From contig DHZF01000076.1 of the NCBI GenBank assembly GCA_002414505.1, forward strand, positions 11,312 through 41,779: a DNA stretch of 30,468 nt, in the 5' to 3' direction. The translations under genes were made by a program, and so were the position numbers. Below, one piece after another: positions 23,936 through 30,160 of this stretch. The stretch is from Hyphomonas sp. UBA5111. GTDB taxonomy: Bacteria > Pseudomonadota > Alphaproteobacteria > Caulobacterales > Hyphomonadaceae. Under the pieces are notes generated by a model. The model did not search any database and was not told the origin of the DNA. It saw only the letters and a program-made list of their open reading frames with translations. Position 1 is the stretch's first letter; each line of letters starts with the position of its first letter.

Positions 23936-24687
23936 CAGGTCTGTGTGTCCGGTGTCTGCCACATCAAATGCTGGCCGCCATCGCTGGCGATCATCTGACC
24001 GGTCACACTGCTGGCGGACACGAGATAGCGCAGCGCCTTGACGATCTCGTCCGGGCTGGAGCCTTCCTGCGTCAGCGTTGCGCGTTTTTCGGCGGCAAAC
24101 TCGTCTTCGCTCTGATGTTTCGACCGCAACGTCGGACCGGGCCCGATGCCATTGACGCGAATGTCCGGCGCCAATGCCTGGGCCAGTGTTTGCGTTGCCT
24201 GCCAGAGCGCAGCCTTCGACAGCGTGTAGGTGAAGAAGTTCGGCGTCAGCTTCCAGACGCGCTGGTCGATCATGTTCACGACCAGCCCCTTCTCCCCTTT
24301 CGGCAGAGCATCCGCGAAGGCCTGCGCCAGATGCACCGGCGCGCGGAGATTGGTATTCATGTGCATGTCCCAGCTCGCGCGGGTATGGCTGGTGACGTTG
24401 TCCTCCTCGAAGACGGAGGCGGAATTGACCAGCAAGGTCACCGGCTGGCCGATCTTCTCGGCGGCATGCAGGATCAGATCGCCCGTCGCAGCCTCGTCCG
24501 ACAGATCGGCCTGCAGCGTGATCGCCGCGCCGCCCGCCGCGCGAATGGCTTCGGCGGTTTCTTCAGCGCCGCCTGCGGAGGAATTGTAATGAACGATGAC
24601 CTGCCAGCCATCTGCGCCCAGCGCTTCGGCCATGGCCCGGCCCAGCCGCGCCCCGGCGCCGGTGACGAGCGCCGCGCCCGGCCTCAT
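23935..24687 (-). CDS. Short-chain reductase of pteridine-reductase (PTR1/FolM) type
   Basis: The 250-residue Rossmann-fold enzyme has TGAGARLGRAMAEAL (NADP-binding glycine motif, about 9-23), VIVHYNSSAGGAEE with basic/Ser pattern of NADPH use, LLVNSASVFEED (about 85-96) and YTLSK (Tyr154, Lys158). The usual catalytic serine 13 residues before Tyr is Asp141, as in trypanosomal PTR1 (Asp181, Tyr194, Lys198) and FolM. GPGPTL also fits. It therefore probably reduces a pterin such as dihydromonapterin or dihydrobiopterin. ATG 24687 overlaps the antiporter stop (ATGA); the open frame continues to 24849 but only within the antiporter gene. Confidence 0.9.
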   Translation of the reverse strand: MRPGAALVTGAGARLGRAMAEALGADGWQVIVHYNSSAGGAEETAEAIRAAGGAAITLQADLSDEAATGDLILHAAEKIGQPVTLLVNSASVFEEDNVTSHTRASWDMHMNTNLRAPVHLAQAFADALPKGEKGLVVNMIDQRVWKLTPNFFTYTLSKAALWQATQTLAQALAPDIRVNGIGPGPTLRSKHQSEDEFAAEKRATLTQEGSSPDEIVKALRYLVSASSVTGQMIASDGGQHLMWQTPDTQT

Positions 24688-25673
24688 GCCGGAGCGGTCT
24701 GGAACAGGCCAAGCAGATTGAACCCGTTCACCAGTCCGTAGATGTAGACGGCATAGATCAGCAGCATCAGTATCCCCATCATGCGGCCCAGCCGCGCGCG
24801 GGTCAGGATGAACCCGCCGATCAGCAGCGCGGCAAAGGCCATGACCCAATGGTCATAATGGGTGAAAGTCGGCGCAATCTCAATCGGCCCGAAGAGCGAG
24901 ATGATGCCGCCCGCGCCGAGAATGTTGAAGACGTTGGAGCCGAGGACATTGCCGATGGCGACTTCGCCATGCCGGCGCAGGGCTGCGGCCACGGCCGCGC
25001 CGATCTCCGGCAGCGATGTGCCGATGGCCAGCAAAGTCAGGCCGATCCATTCCTGCGGCACGCCATAGAATTCCGCGATGCCAACACCGCCGGCAATGAT
25101 CAGATGCGCGCCCAGAACCAGACCGCCAATGCCGAGCACGATATAGGCCAGCGAACGTAGCAGGCTCAGCTTCGGCGCTTCTTCCAGCTCGACGCCCGGA
25201 TCTTCGCCCGTCGCCACCGCCTTGCGGGCCATATAGAAGGTGATGACGCAATAGGCGACGAGGATGGCGAGGAAGAGAATGCCGCCCAGCGTGTTGAGCG
25301 GCCCGAGCCCGGTCAGCACGATCCACACCGCCGTGGCAACCAGCATCGCTATCAGCGCACGGCCCTGTCCGTGACCCCCGGCCACGAACGGCATGATCAG
25401 CGCCGGGATGCCCAGCACGAGGAAGATGTTCGCAATGTTGGAGCCGACAATATTGCCCAGCGCCAGACCCGCGCGGTCTTCCAGCGCGGCATTCAACGAC
25501 ACCACCATTTCAGGTGCCGACGTGCCGAACCCGACAATGAAGATACCGGCGATGAGGGGGGAGACGCCAAGGCGCCGGGCCACGGCGACTGCGCCGTTTA
25601 CCAGGAAGTCCCCCGCAAACGCCATAATGACAAGCCCCCCGATCAGGGCGGCGATCAGGGTTAGTTCAGGCAT
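24684..25673 (-). CDS. Calcium/sodium antiporter of the CaCA family (YrbG-like)
   Basis: The 329-residue inner-membrane protein shows the two inverted alpha-repeats of cation/Ca exchangers: GFGTSAPEMVVSLNAAL with GNIVGSNIANIFLVLG (about 48-90) and AIGTSLPEIGAAVAAAL with GNVLGSNVFNILGAGG (about 215-260). Ten hydrophobic helices fit the K+-independent bacterial type. The acidic residue of each GTS-PE motif is present, so it should be active. The ribosome site is weak (GCGAG). The tiny 28-residue gene ends 15 bp upstream and the SDR gene overlaps its stop. Confidence 0.95.
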   Translation of the reverse strand: MPELTLIAALIGGLVIMAFAGDFLVNGAVAVARRLGVSPLIAGIFIVGFGTSAPEMVVSLNAALEDRAGLALGNIVGSNIANIFLVLGIPALIMPFVAGGHGQGRALIAMLVATAVWIVLTGLGPLNTLGGILFLAILVAYCVITFYMARKAVATGEDPGVELEEAPKLSLLRSLAYIVLGIGGLVLGAHLIIAGGVGIAEFYGVPQEWIGLTLLAIGTSLPEIGAAVAAALRRHGEVAIGNVLGSNVFNILGAGGIISLFGPIEIAPTFTHYDHWVMAFAALLIGGFILTRARLGRMMGILMLLIYAVYIYGLVNGFNLLGLFQTAPA

Positions 25674-25688
25674 TCGCCGGGCTCGCTT

Positions 25689-25775
25689 CTAGTCGAGTCG
25701 CTTGTATTCAATGAAATTCAGGATGCCGAACACGACCACAATGGCGGCAATGGCAATCAGAGAAGGATGAATCAT
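25689..25775 (-). CDS. 28-residue single-TM microprotein
   Basis: A complete small frame, ATG 25775-25773 to TAG 25691-25689, encodes a 28-residue peptide starting MIHPSLIAIAAIVVVFGILN and ending with FIEYKRLD. Residues about 5-20 form one hydrophobic helix with a polar, charged tail. It lies 15 bp upstream of the Ca/Na antiporter on the same strand, so it may be co-transcribed and could be a small partner or regulator of a membrane protein. The upstream sequence has only a weak GCGAGA ribosome site. I know no named family. Confidence 0.6.
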   Translation of the reverse strand: MIHPSLIAIAAIVVVFGILNFIEYKRLD

Positions 25776-25871
25776 GGGGCCGTCTCGCTGTTGTTTTCTT
25801 GAGCATTTCCACGCTTTGCACAGCTCATAGCGCGCGTTGCACGGCTTGGCGAGCCTCAAACGACAGGAAGT

Positions 25872-25900
25872 TTGACGTCAATTTGCGGAAATTTTCAGAT
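25872..25900 (+). promoter_or_regulatory. Possible NUDIX gene promoter with palindromic -35
   Basis: TTGACG (25872-25877), 17 nt, then TCAGAT (25895-25900) precede the NUDIX start by 34 bp. The -35 is part of the perfect palindrome TTGACGTCAA (25872-25881). The -10 is weak. Confidence 0.4.
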
Positions 25901-25934
25901 TGAACGCCCACCTCCCGCCACGTTAGGTGGCAGC

Positions 25935-26408
25935 ATGCCTTCCCTCAGAACCCGGCTTTTCCACGCCTATGCCCGCCTGCGCCGACCCATGACTTTGGGC
26001 GTGCGCGGCCTTGTCGAGAATTCGGATGGCCAGATCCTGCTGGTCCGGCATACCTACATCTCCGGCTGGCACATGCCCGGCGGCGGTGTGGAGCGGGGCG
26101 AGCCCTGCATCGAGTCGCTCCGCCGGGAAGTGGAGGAAGAAGGCGGGATCCTGTTGAACGGGACCCCGAGCCTGGTCGGCATGTTTTCAAACCACACCTC
26201 ATTTCCGAATGACCACGTCCTCCTTTACCATGTGCCCGCGCAGATCTGGACGCAGGGCAAGGCGACGGCGGTGGCAGAGATTGCCGAAACCCGCTGGTGC
26301 GCGCCGGGCGATGTGCCCGAGGGCACCACGCAAGGCACTCGGCTGAGGCTGGAGGAATTCTATCGGAATGCGCCGCCTACCCCCTACTGGTCAGGCAATA
26401 CGCGCTAG
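25935..26408 (+). CDS. NUDIX hydrolase
   Basis: The 157-residue protein hydrolyses a nucleoside diphosphate linked to another group; the substrate is unknown. The NUDIX box is complete: Gly50-x5-Glu56-x7-Arg64-Glu65-Val-Glu-Glu-Glu-Gly70, preceded by TYISGWHMPGGGVERGEP. ATG 25935 follows AGGTGG at 4 nt. An upstream TTG extension to 25872 covers the promoter and is unlikely. It is divergent from the 28-residue gene and convergent with the 33-residue gene. Confidence 0.92.
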   Translation: MPSLRTRLFHAYARLRRPMTLGVRGLVENSDGQILLVRHTYISGWHMPGGGVERGEPCIESLRREVEEEGGILLNGTPSLVGMFSNHTSFPNDHVLLYHVPAQIWTQGKATAVAEIAETRWCAPGDVPEGTTQGTRLRLEEFYRNAPPTPYWSGNTR

Positions 26409-26410
26409 GC

Positions 26411-26512
26411 TCAGGCCCCGGCCATTGCCAGGAAAGCCGGCAGGCAGAGGAACAACAGCGCCGCCAGCGCAACGATGACCAGACGGGTCGAGGAGGAGGT
26501 TCGCGATCTCAT
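26411..26512 (-). CDS. 33-residue single-TM microprotein
   Basis: The frame from ATG 26512 to TGA 26411 encodes MRSRTSSSTRLVIVALAALL followed by FLCLPAFLAMAGA: a basic, Ser/Thr-rich head of about ten residues and one long hydrophobic helix, so it should insert with the basic head inside. The ribosome site AAGGGGAG directly before the ATG is strong and supports translation. It ends 3 bp from the convergent NUDIX stop. No family is known to me. The frame extends upstream to 26596 without other support. Confidence 0.55.
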   Translation of the reverse strand: MRSRTSSSTRLVIVALAALLFLCLPAFLAMAGA

Positions 26513-26730
26513 TCTCCCCTTCTCGCCAGACATTGAGTCCCAATGCAGGCCGTTTGCCGGAGAGTTCGTGAAATTGCTGCCGCATTGATGCCGCAAGTTT
26601 TAACGGAACCTTTGTCATGCCGGGCGATTGTGACTGGGTGGTGGGGAATGAGAGCAGACAGGTCCCATCACGTCAAAAGCCCTTCCGGGCGCAGGTTGCC
26701 CCTCATCCTGCGCGCGGAAACTGAAATGCG

Positions 26731-26768
26731 GAACGCTGGCTCTGCCCCTTGGGGCCAGCGTTCTTTTT
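26731..26768 (+). terminator. Strong plus-strand terminator of an unassigned transcript
   Basis: A perfect 10-bp stem GAACGCTGGC (26731-26740) / GCCAGCGTTC (26754-26763), with an inner CCCC-TT-GGGG, is followed on the plus strand by TTTTTC. The nearest plus-strand gene, the NUDIX hydrolase, stops 322 bp earlier. The 218 bp between (26513-26730) hold no credible plus-strand gene but do hold a GCCC-TTCC-GGGC hairpin (26679-26690) and possible pairing of GGAATGAG (26644-26651) with CTCATCC (26703-26709). It may end a small RNA or a long 3' UTR, or serve pgsA on the other strand, where no T tract follows. Confidence 0.7.
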
Positions 26769-27421
26769 CAGTCGGCTGCTTTTCCCGCCGCCCTCATATA
26801 CTGGCCCGCCGTCCACCAGGACAGCGCCGCCGCCGTCCAGAGCAGACCAATTACGGCAATCGTCGCGACAATCGCCATCACGGATGATCCGGCAGCAACG
26901 TCTCCCCCGACATCCGGCCGGAGTACGGCCAGCGGCAGCATCAGGCCGATGATCGCCGCCATCTCGAAACCGGTCTTCCATTTCGCAAGATTGGACGGGA
27001 CAATGGCCGAGCGCCCCCGCGGCGTCGCGCGGAACCAGGTCATGAACACATCGCGCCCAATGATCATCGCTGCCGGCACATAGATCAGCCAGGTCTGGAA
27101 TTTCAGCGCCAGCCCCAGCAGGGCCGCCGCGATCAGCAGCTTGTCGGCAATCGGGTCCAGCCAGACGCCGAACCGGCTGTGCGCGTCCAGCTTGCGGGCC
27201 AGCCAGCCATCCAGGAAATCCGTGATCGCCCCGGCCAGGAAAGCGAGGAAGGCAAACTGGAACCAGAGCTGTTGCAGCGTGATCCGCCGCGACACGTCTT
27301 CAGCCTCAAACCCGGTATGCGTGAGATCCAGATTCATCGCCTGCCAGAACCCGACCAGCACAAATCCGGCAAAGACACAGCGGGCGATGGTCAATGCATT
27401 GGGGAGCCATTTGAAAGTCAT
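26768..27421 (-). CDS. pgsA: CDP-diacylglycerol-glycerol-3-phosphate phosphatidyltransferase PgsA
   Basis: PgsA makes phosphatidylglycerol phosphate from CDP-diacylglycerol and glycerol 3-phosphate in the inner membrane. The 217-residue protein has the CDP-alcohol phosphotransferase signature complete: Asp68-x2-Asp71-Gly72-x2-Ala75-Arg76-x8-Gly85-x3-Asp89-x3-Asp93 (TDFLDGWLARKL, GVWLDPIADKLL), an N-terminal LPNALTIAR typical of PgsA, and several hydrophobic helices. An insert of about 25 residues (LTHTGFEAEDVSRRITLQ) between the first two helices is longer than in E. coli. ATG 27421 follows AGGTGG by 5 nt. Confidence 0.93.
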   Translation of the reverse strand: MTFKWLPNALTIARCVFAGFVLVGFWQAMNLDLTHTGFEAEDVSRRITLQQLWFQFAFLAFLAGAITDFLDGWLARKLDAHSRFGVWLDPIADKLLIAAALLGLALKFQTWLIYVPAAMIIGRDVFMTWFRATPRGRSAIVPSNLAKWKTGFEMAAIIGLMLPLAVLRPDVGGDVAAGSSVMAIVATIAVIGLLWTAAALSWWTAGQYMRAAGKAAD

Positions 27422-27486
27422 GGCTGCCACCTGTGCCAGCGCCCGCGCGCGTGCGCAATCACGAAACTGTGGAGGCCCGGCCCCGC

Positions 27487-28419
27487 CTAATTCGTGTCGC
27501 CGGTCACATCTTCGATGGCAATGTCGTAATGACGATTGCAGAACTGGCAGTCGATGCCGAGCGTGCCATCCTCTTCGGTCATGTCCCGCAAGGATTCGTC
27601 CGGCATCTGTTTCAGCGTCTCGACCAGCCGGTCCTGATTACAGGTGCACCGGTCATCCAGCGCCTGCGGCGTTTCCATCGTCACGCCCTGCTCATGGAAC
27701 AGGCGATAGAGCAATTGCTCCATCGACAGGTCGGGATCGGCCAGCTCGCCATCGGTCAGCGTGGCAAACAGGGCCTCAGCCTCGCGCCAGGGCTCCTCGG
27801 TCTCGCCGCGCGTTTCATCGGCTGCAATCCGCTGCACCATCATGCCGCCAGACACCCAGACCGGGTGGCCATCCTTGCGGTCCAGCTCGGCGACAGACAA
27901 TTTCAGACGCGTGGGCACCTGCTCCGACATTTCGAAATAATCCTCTGCGCACTCGCTCAGAGATCCTTTCGCAAGCGGCACGATGCCCTGATAGGGCTGG
28001 ATCGCCGGATTGTCCTGAATGATGATCAGAGCCAGCCGGCCGCTCGGGCCGAACAATTGCGGCATGTGCGGGGCCGCGCCCTTGTTCACCTTGTCGAGAT
28101 GCGCCCAGGCCTCGGCGTCGAATTTGGCATAGCCGCGCACCCCGCCATCGGAGCGGTACTCGCCGACCAGCATGGACACCGGGCCATCGCCTTCGGCTTG
28201 TACCAGCAGGCGGCCTTCGAATTTCAGCGACGCCCCGACCACAGCGGCCAGCGTCACCGCTTCGCCGAGGATGCGCGCCAGATTTGTCGGATAATCATGC
28301 CGCTGCAGGATGCCGGACAGGCTGCCCTCACCCATACGCACGGCCCGCCCGCGAATGGGGCGATCCACGATCTGGAAATTCGTGACAAAGTCGGTGACGG
28401 CGTAGGCGGCGTCGGTCAT
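27487..28419 (-). CDS. hslO: Redox-regulated chaperone Hsp33
   Basis: Hsp33 is a cytoplasmic holdase activated by oxidative unfolding. The 310-residue protein has the N-terminal domain (MTDAAYAVTDFVTNFQIVDR, RGRAVRMGEGSLSGILQRHDY) and the C-terminal zinc switch Cys258-x-Cys260 (DRCTCNQDR) and Cys291-x2-Cys294 (DCQFCNRHY), all four cysteines intact. GAGG lies 9 nt before ATG 28419; the open frame continues to 28497 without family match. A heat-shock-like promoter stands upstream. pgsA follows on the same strand after 65 bp. Confidence 0.95.
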   Translation of the reverse strand: MTDAAYAVTDFVTNFQIVDRPIRGRAVRMGEGSLSGILQRHDYPTNLARILGEAVTLAAVVGASLKFEGRLLVQAEGDGPVSMLVGEYRSDGGVRGYAKFDAEAWAHLDKVNKGAAPHMPQLFGPSGRLALIIIQDNPAIQPYQGIVPLAKGSLSECAEDYFEMSEQVPTRLKLSVAELDRKDGHPVWVSGGMMVQRIAADETRGETEEPWREAEALFATLTDGELADPDLSMEQLLYRLFHEQGVTMETPQALDDRCTCNQDRLVETLKQMPDESLRDMTEEDGTLGIDCQFCNRHYDIAIEDVTGDTN

Positions 28420-28446
28420 GGGAGGATACCTCGAATTAGGTGCCCC

Positions 28447-28475
28447 ATGTGGCAGCGCCCTGCCACCTCTGCAAG
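28447..28475 (-). promoter_or_regulatory. Possible sigma-32-type promoter of hslO
   Basis: On the minus strand CCCTCTTGCA (-35 core CTTGCA, 28475-28470), a 17-nt spacer and CCACAT (28452-28447) resemble the heat-shock consensus CTTGAA / CCCCATNT. Hsp33 is heat- and oxidation-induced in other bacteria. The -10 match is partial. Confidence 0.4.
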
Positions 28476-28515
28476 AGGGCGGCCTGTCAGGCCACATCGC
28501 AATTCCAGGGAATTG
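28449..28515. repeat. Three successive palindromes between hslO and yidD
   Basis: GTGGCAG-CGCC-CTGCCAC (28449-28466), GGCCTG-T-CAGGCC (28481-28493) and CAATTCC-AG-GGAATTG (28500-28515), each with perfect arms of 6-7 bp, lie in a row in the divergent promoter region. The first sits inside the possible hslO promoter spacer; the last overlaps the -35 of the yidD promoter. Confidence 0.7.
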
Positions 28516-28541
28516 ACATCCATCAAGGATAGAACCTTAAT
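28513..28541 (+). promoter_or_regulatory. Strong promoter of the YidD-like gene
   Basis: A perfect -35 TTGACA (28513-28518), exactly 17 nt, and CTTAAT (28536-28541) lie 27 bp before the start codon. The palindrome CAATTCC-AG-GGAATTG overlaps the first three bases of the -35. Confidence 0.75.
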
Positions 28542-28568
28542 AAATCCGGGAGCTGCAAGGGAGAGTTC

Positions 28569-28916
28569 ATGGATATCAGTGACGTCGACTTGGACGTGCC
28601 GGATGTTCTACGCCCTTCCGCCATGCGTCATCTTGGAATGCGTCCGGAACTGGATGAGGTTGTGGACGCCCTGCCGGGTCTCCACATGGCAAGCGCAGCT
28701 TTCCTGCCCGTTACCCTGCTCAGGCTATACCGGCGTGTGCGTCCCGATGTGATCGGAAATAGGTGCGTCTATGAACCCAGCTGCTCGCGCTACAGTGAGC
28801 TGGCATTTCGCACCAAACCTCCTGCCCAAGCCATCCGCCTCACGATCTCCCGTCTCTGCCGTTGCAAGCCGGGCTGTGGAGGCACCGACATGAAAGAACT
28901 GGAGATACCCTCATGA
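28569..28916 (+). CDS. YidD-like membrane-insertion efficiency factor, divergent
   Basis: Residues about 47-107 match YidD: LLRLYRRVRPDVIGNRCVYE, PSCSRYSELAFRTKP, then ISRLCRCKPGCGGTD, with the typical cysteines. YidD helps YidC place proteins in the inner membrane. The 115-residue protein differs from usual YidD (70-85 residues) by an extra acidic N-terminal stretch of about 40 residues and by a changed region after PSCSRYS. It is not next to rnpA/yidC, the usual place, so it may be a specialised paralogue. GGGAG lies 5 nt before ATG 28569. Its stop overlaps the next start (ATGA). Confidence 0.78.
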   Translation: MDISDVDLDVPDVLRPSAMRHLGMRPELDEVVDALPGLHMASAAFLPVTLLRLYRRVRPDVIGNRCVYEPSCSRYSELAFRTKPPAQAIRLTISRLCRCKPGCGGTDMKELEIPS

Positions 28917-29125
28917 AGTACCGGATTCAGCCGATCGGTAAGGAATTCTCGAACCAGGCAATCAAGAGTTTGGAAGAGAGGCTGAATGCTGCGCACGCCA
29001 AAGGGTATCGCTACCATAGCGTGATTGAGGTCCAACAGCCGGGATGCGGGGGATTTGGCACACCGAGCATTACCTATCTCGCTGTTTTCGAGCAGGTCGA
29101 TGCGGGCGCCCCTCCCATTAATTAG
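28913..29125 (+). CDS. Unknown 70-residue protein coupled to the YidD-like gene
   Basis: ATG 28913 overlaps the yidD-like stop and follows GGAG at 8 nt. The product begins MKYRIQPIGKEFSNQAIKSL and has LEERLNAAHAKGYRYHSVIE followed by a Gly-rich, cysteine-containing turn (QQPGCGGFGTPSITYLAVFE). The strand-helix-strand pattern resembles DUF4177-type small proteins, but the match is weak. Its stop overlaps the radical SAM stop tail to tail. No signal peptide. Confidence 0.7.
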   Translation: MKYRIQPIGKEFSNQAIKSLEERLNAAHAKGYRYHSVIEVQQPGCGGFGTPSITYLAVFEQVDAGAPPIN

Positions 29126-30057
29126 GCCGAGCAGCTGCCGCCGCCGAGCACGCAGAAGCTGGCGCACCAGGGATGGTTCAGCTTGACCGGTTTGGCGGTC
29201 GCTTCGGCGAGCGTGGTGCCCACTTCAAAGGCGGGATCATCCACCAGCAATGTGCACGCCGTTACGGTCGCCCTGCCCGCCCCCTTGCGGCGGATCACCA
29301 TGCGCTGGTTGGCGCACATGATGTCGTCAGGTGACTTGTTCAGGATGCCCCAGCAGGCGGTGGTGATCTCCGGCGGGTCATCGCGGGCGACCATTTCCGG
29401 GAACAGGACGAGGTGCTTCGTATTGGCGGGGTCGATCGACAGGTCCAGCGCGCTGGCGAGCGCGCCATAGGCTGCACGGGCCGCCGCCTCGTCCTCGGTG
29501 AGCGCCTGACGCCCGGCAAGCGCCACCCGTACGCTGCGTTCACCCAGCCATTTCAGGCCCTTGCAGGCCTCTTCAAAGGCCCCTTCTCCGCGTTCGGCGT
29601 CATGAATGGCCGGATCATGGGAATCCAGCGAGACGCGCAGCACCATCCGGTCACCATAATACGTGGCCAGCCTTTCCAGACCCTGCTGGATGCGTGGCCG
29701 CATCATCGGGCGCATCGCATTGGTCAGCAGCAGCAGGCTGTGCCCGGCGGACAGCACATCTTCCATGATGCCCAATATCTCCGGGCACATGAAGGGTTCG
29801 CCGCCCGTGATGCCGATCTCGATAGGCTGGTCGATCTCCTCAAGGAACGGGCGGACATCGGCGCGCGACAGATAGACCAGCCGATCATTGCGCGGCGAGC
29901 TTTCAATGTAGCAATTCGCGCATTCGATGTTGCACAGCGTTCCCGTATTCAGCCACAGCGTCTTCAGCCCGGTCCAACCGACGCTGGCGCGGGTCTCGCC
30001 CTTTGCCGTAACGTCGGGATCGGAGAATTTGGTCGGGGCGTAATCACTGTCGGCCAT
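29122..30057 (-). CDS. Radical SAM protein of unknown function
   Basis: The 311-residue enzyme has the [4Fe-4S] radical SAM motif Cys42-x3-Cys46-x2-Cys49 (CNIECANCYIESSP), then EIGITGGEPFMCPEI (SAM-binding GGE), LLTNAMRPM and LRVSLDSHD. The C-terminal part has further cysteines (TTACWGIL, MCANQRM, TACTLL) and ends WCASFCVLGGGSCSA, which could hold an auxiliary cluster as in SPASM-type proteins. I recall close relatives in alphaproteobacteria without assigned function. No peptide substrate or maturation partner is obvious. ATG 30057 follows TACACG by 7 nt and has no Shine-Dalgarno, suggesting a leaderless message. An in-frame extension to the window edge overlaps the divergent transporter gene and is rejected. 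Confidence 0.88.
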   Translation of the reverse strand: MADSDYAPTKFSDPDVTAKGETRASVGWTGLKTLWLNTGTLCNIECANCYIESSPRNDRLVYLSRADVRPFLEEIDQPIEIGITGGEPFMCPEILGIMEDVLSAGHSLLLLTNAMRPMMRPRIQQGLERLATYYGDRMVLRVSLDSHDPAIHDAERGEGAFEEACKGLKWLGERSVRVALAGRQALTEDEAAARAAYGALASALDLSIDPANTKHLVLFPEMVARDDPPEITTACWGILNKSPDDIMCANQRMVIRRKGAGRATVTACTLLVDDPAFEVGTTLAEATAKPVKLNHPWCASFCVLGGGSCSA

Positions 30058-30064
30058 ACATCTA

Positions 30065-30093
30065 CGTGTAGCGCGTTCGTACGCCGCTTCCAG
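30065..30093 (-). promoter_or_regulatory. Possible promoter of the radical SAM gene
   Basis: On the minus strand CTGGAA (30093-30088), 17 nt and TACACG (30070-30065) end 7 nt before ATG 30057. The layout would give a leaderless transcript; each box matches only three or four consensus bases. Confidence 0.3.
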
Positions 30094-30160
30094 CGCTTTT
30101 GCAGCAGCACACCCGAACGTGAAGATTGCCGTCCCCGCCGTGAGCGCTAGTTTGGCCGCC

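Noticed and set aside
22841..23998. 385-codon plus-strand frame opposite threonine aldolase
   Set aside because: Antisense shadow; the minus-strand gene has clear PLP-enzyme motifs and coupled neighbours.
26543..26887. 114-codon plus-strand frame between NUDIX and pgsA
   Set aside because: It reads through a strong terminator hairpin and into the 3' end of pgsA antisense; no family resemblance.
27433..28752. 439-codon plus-strand frame opposite hslO and into yidD
   Set aside because: Antisense to Hsp33 with all zinc cysteines intact, and it runs over the yidD promoter and start in another frame.
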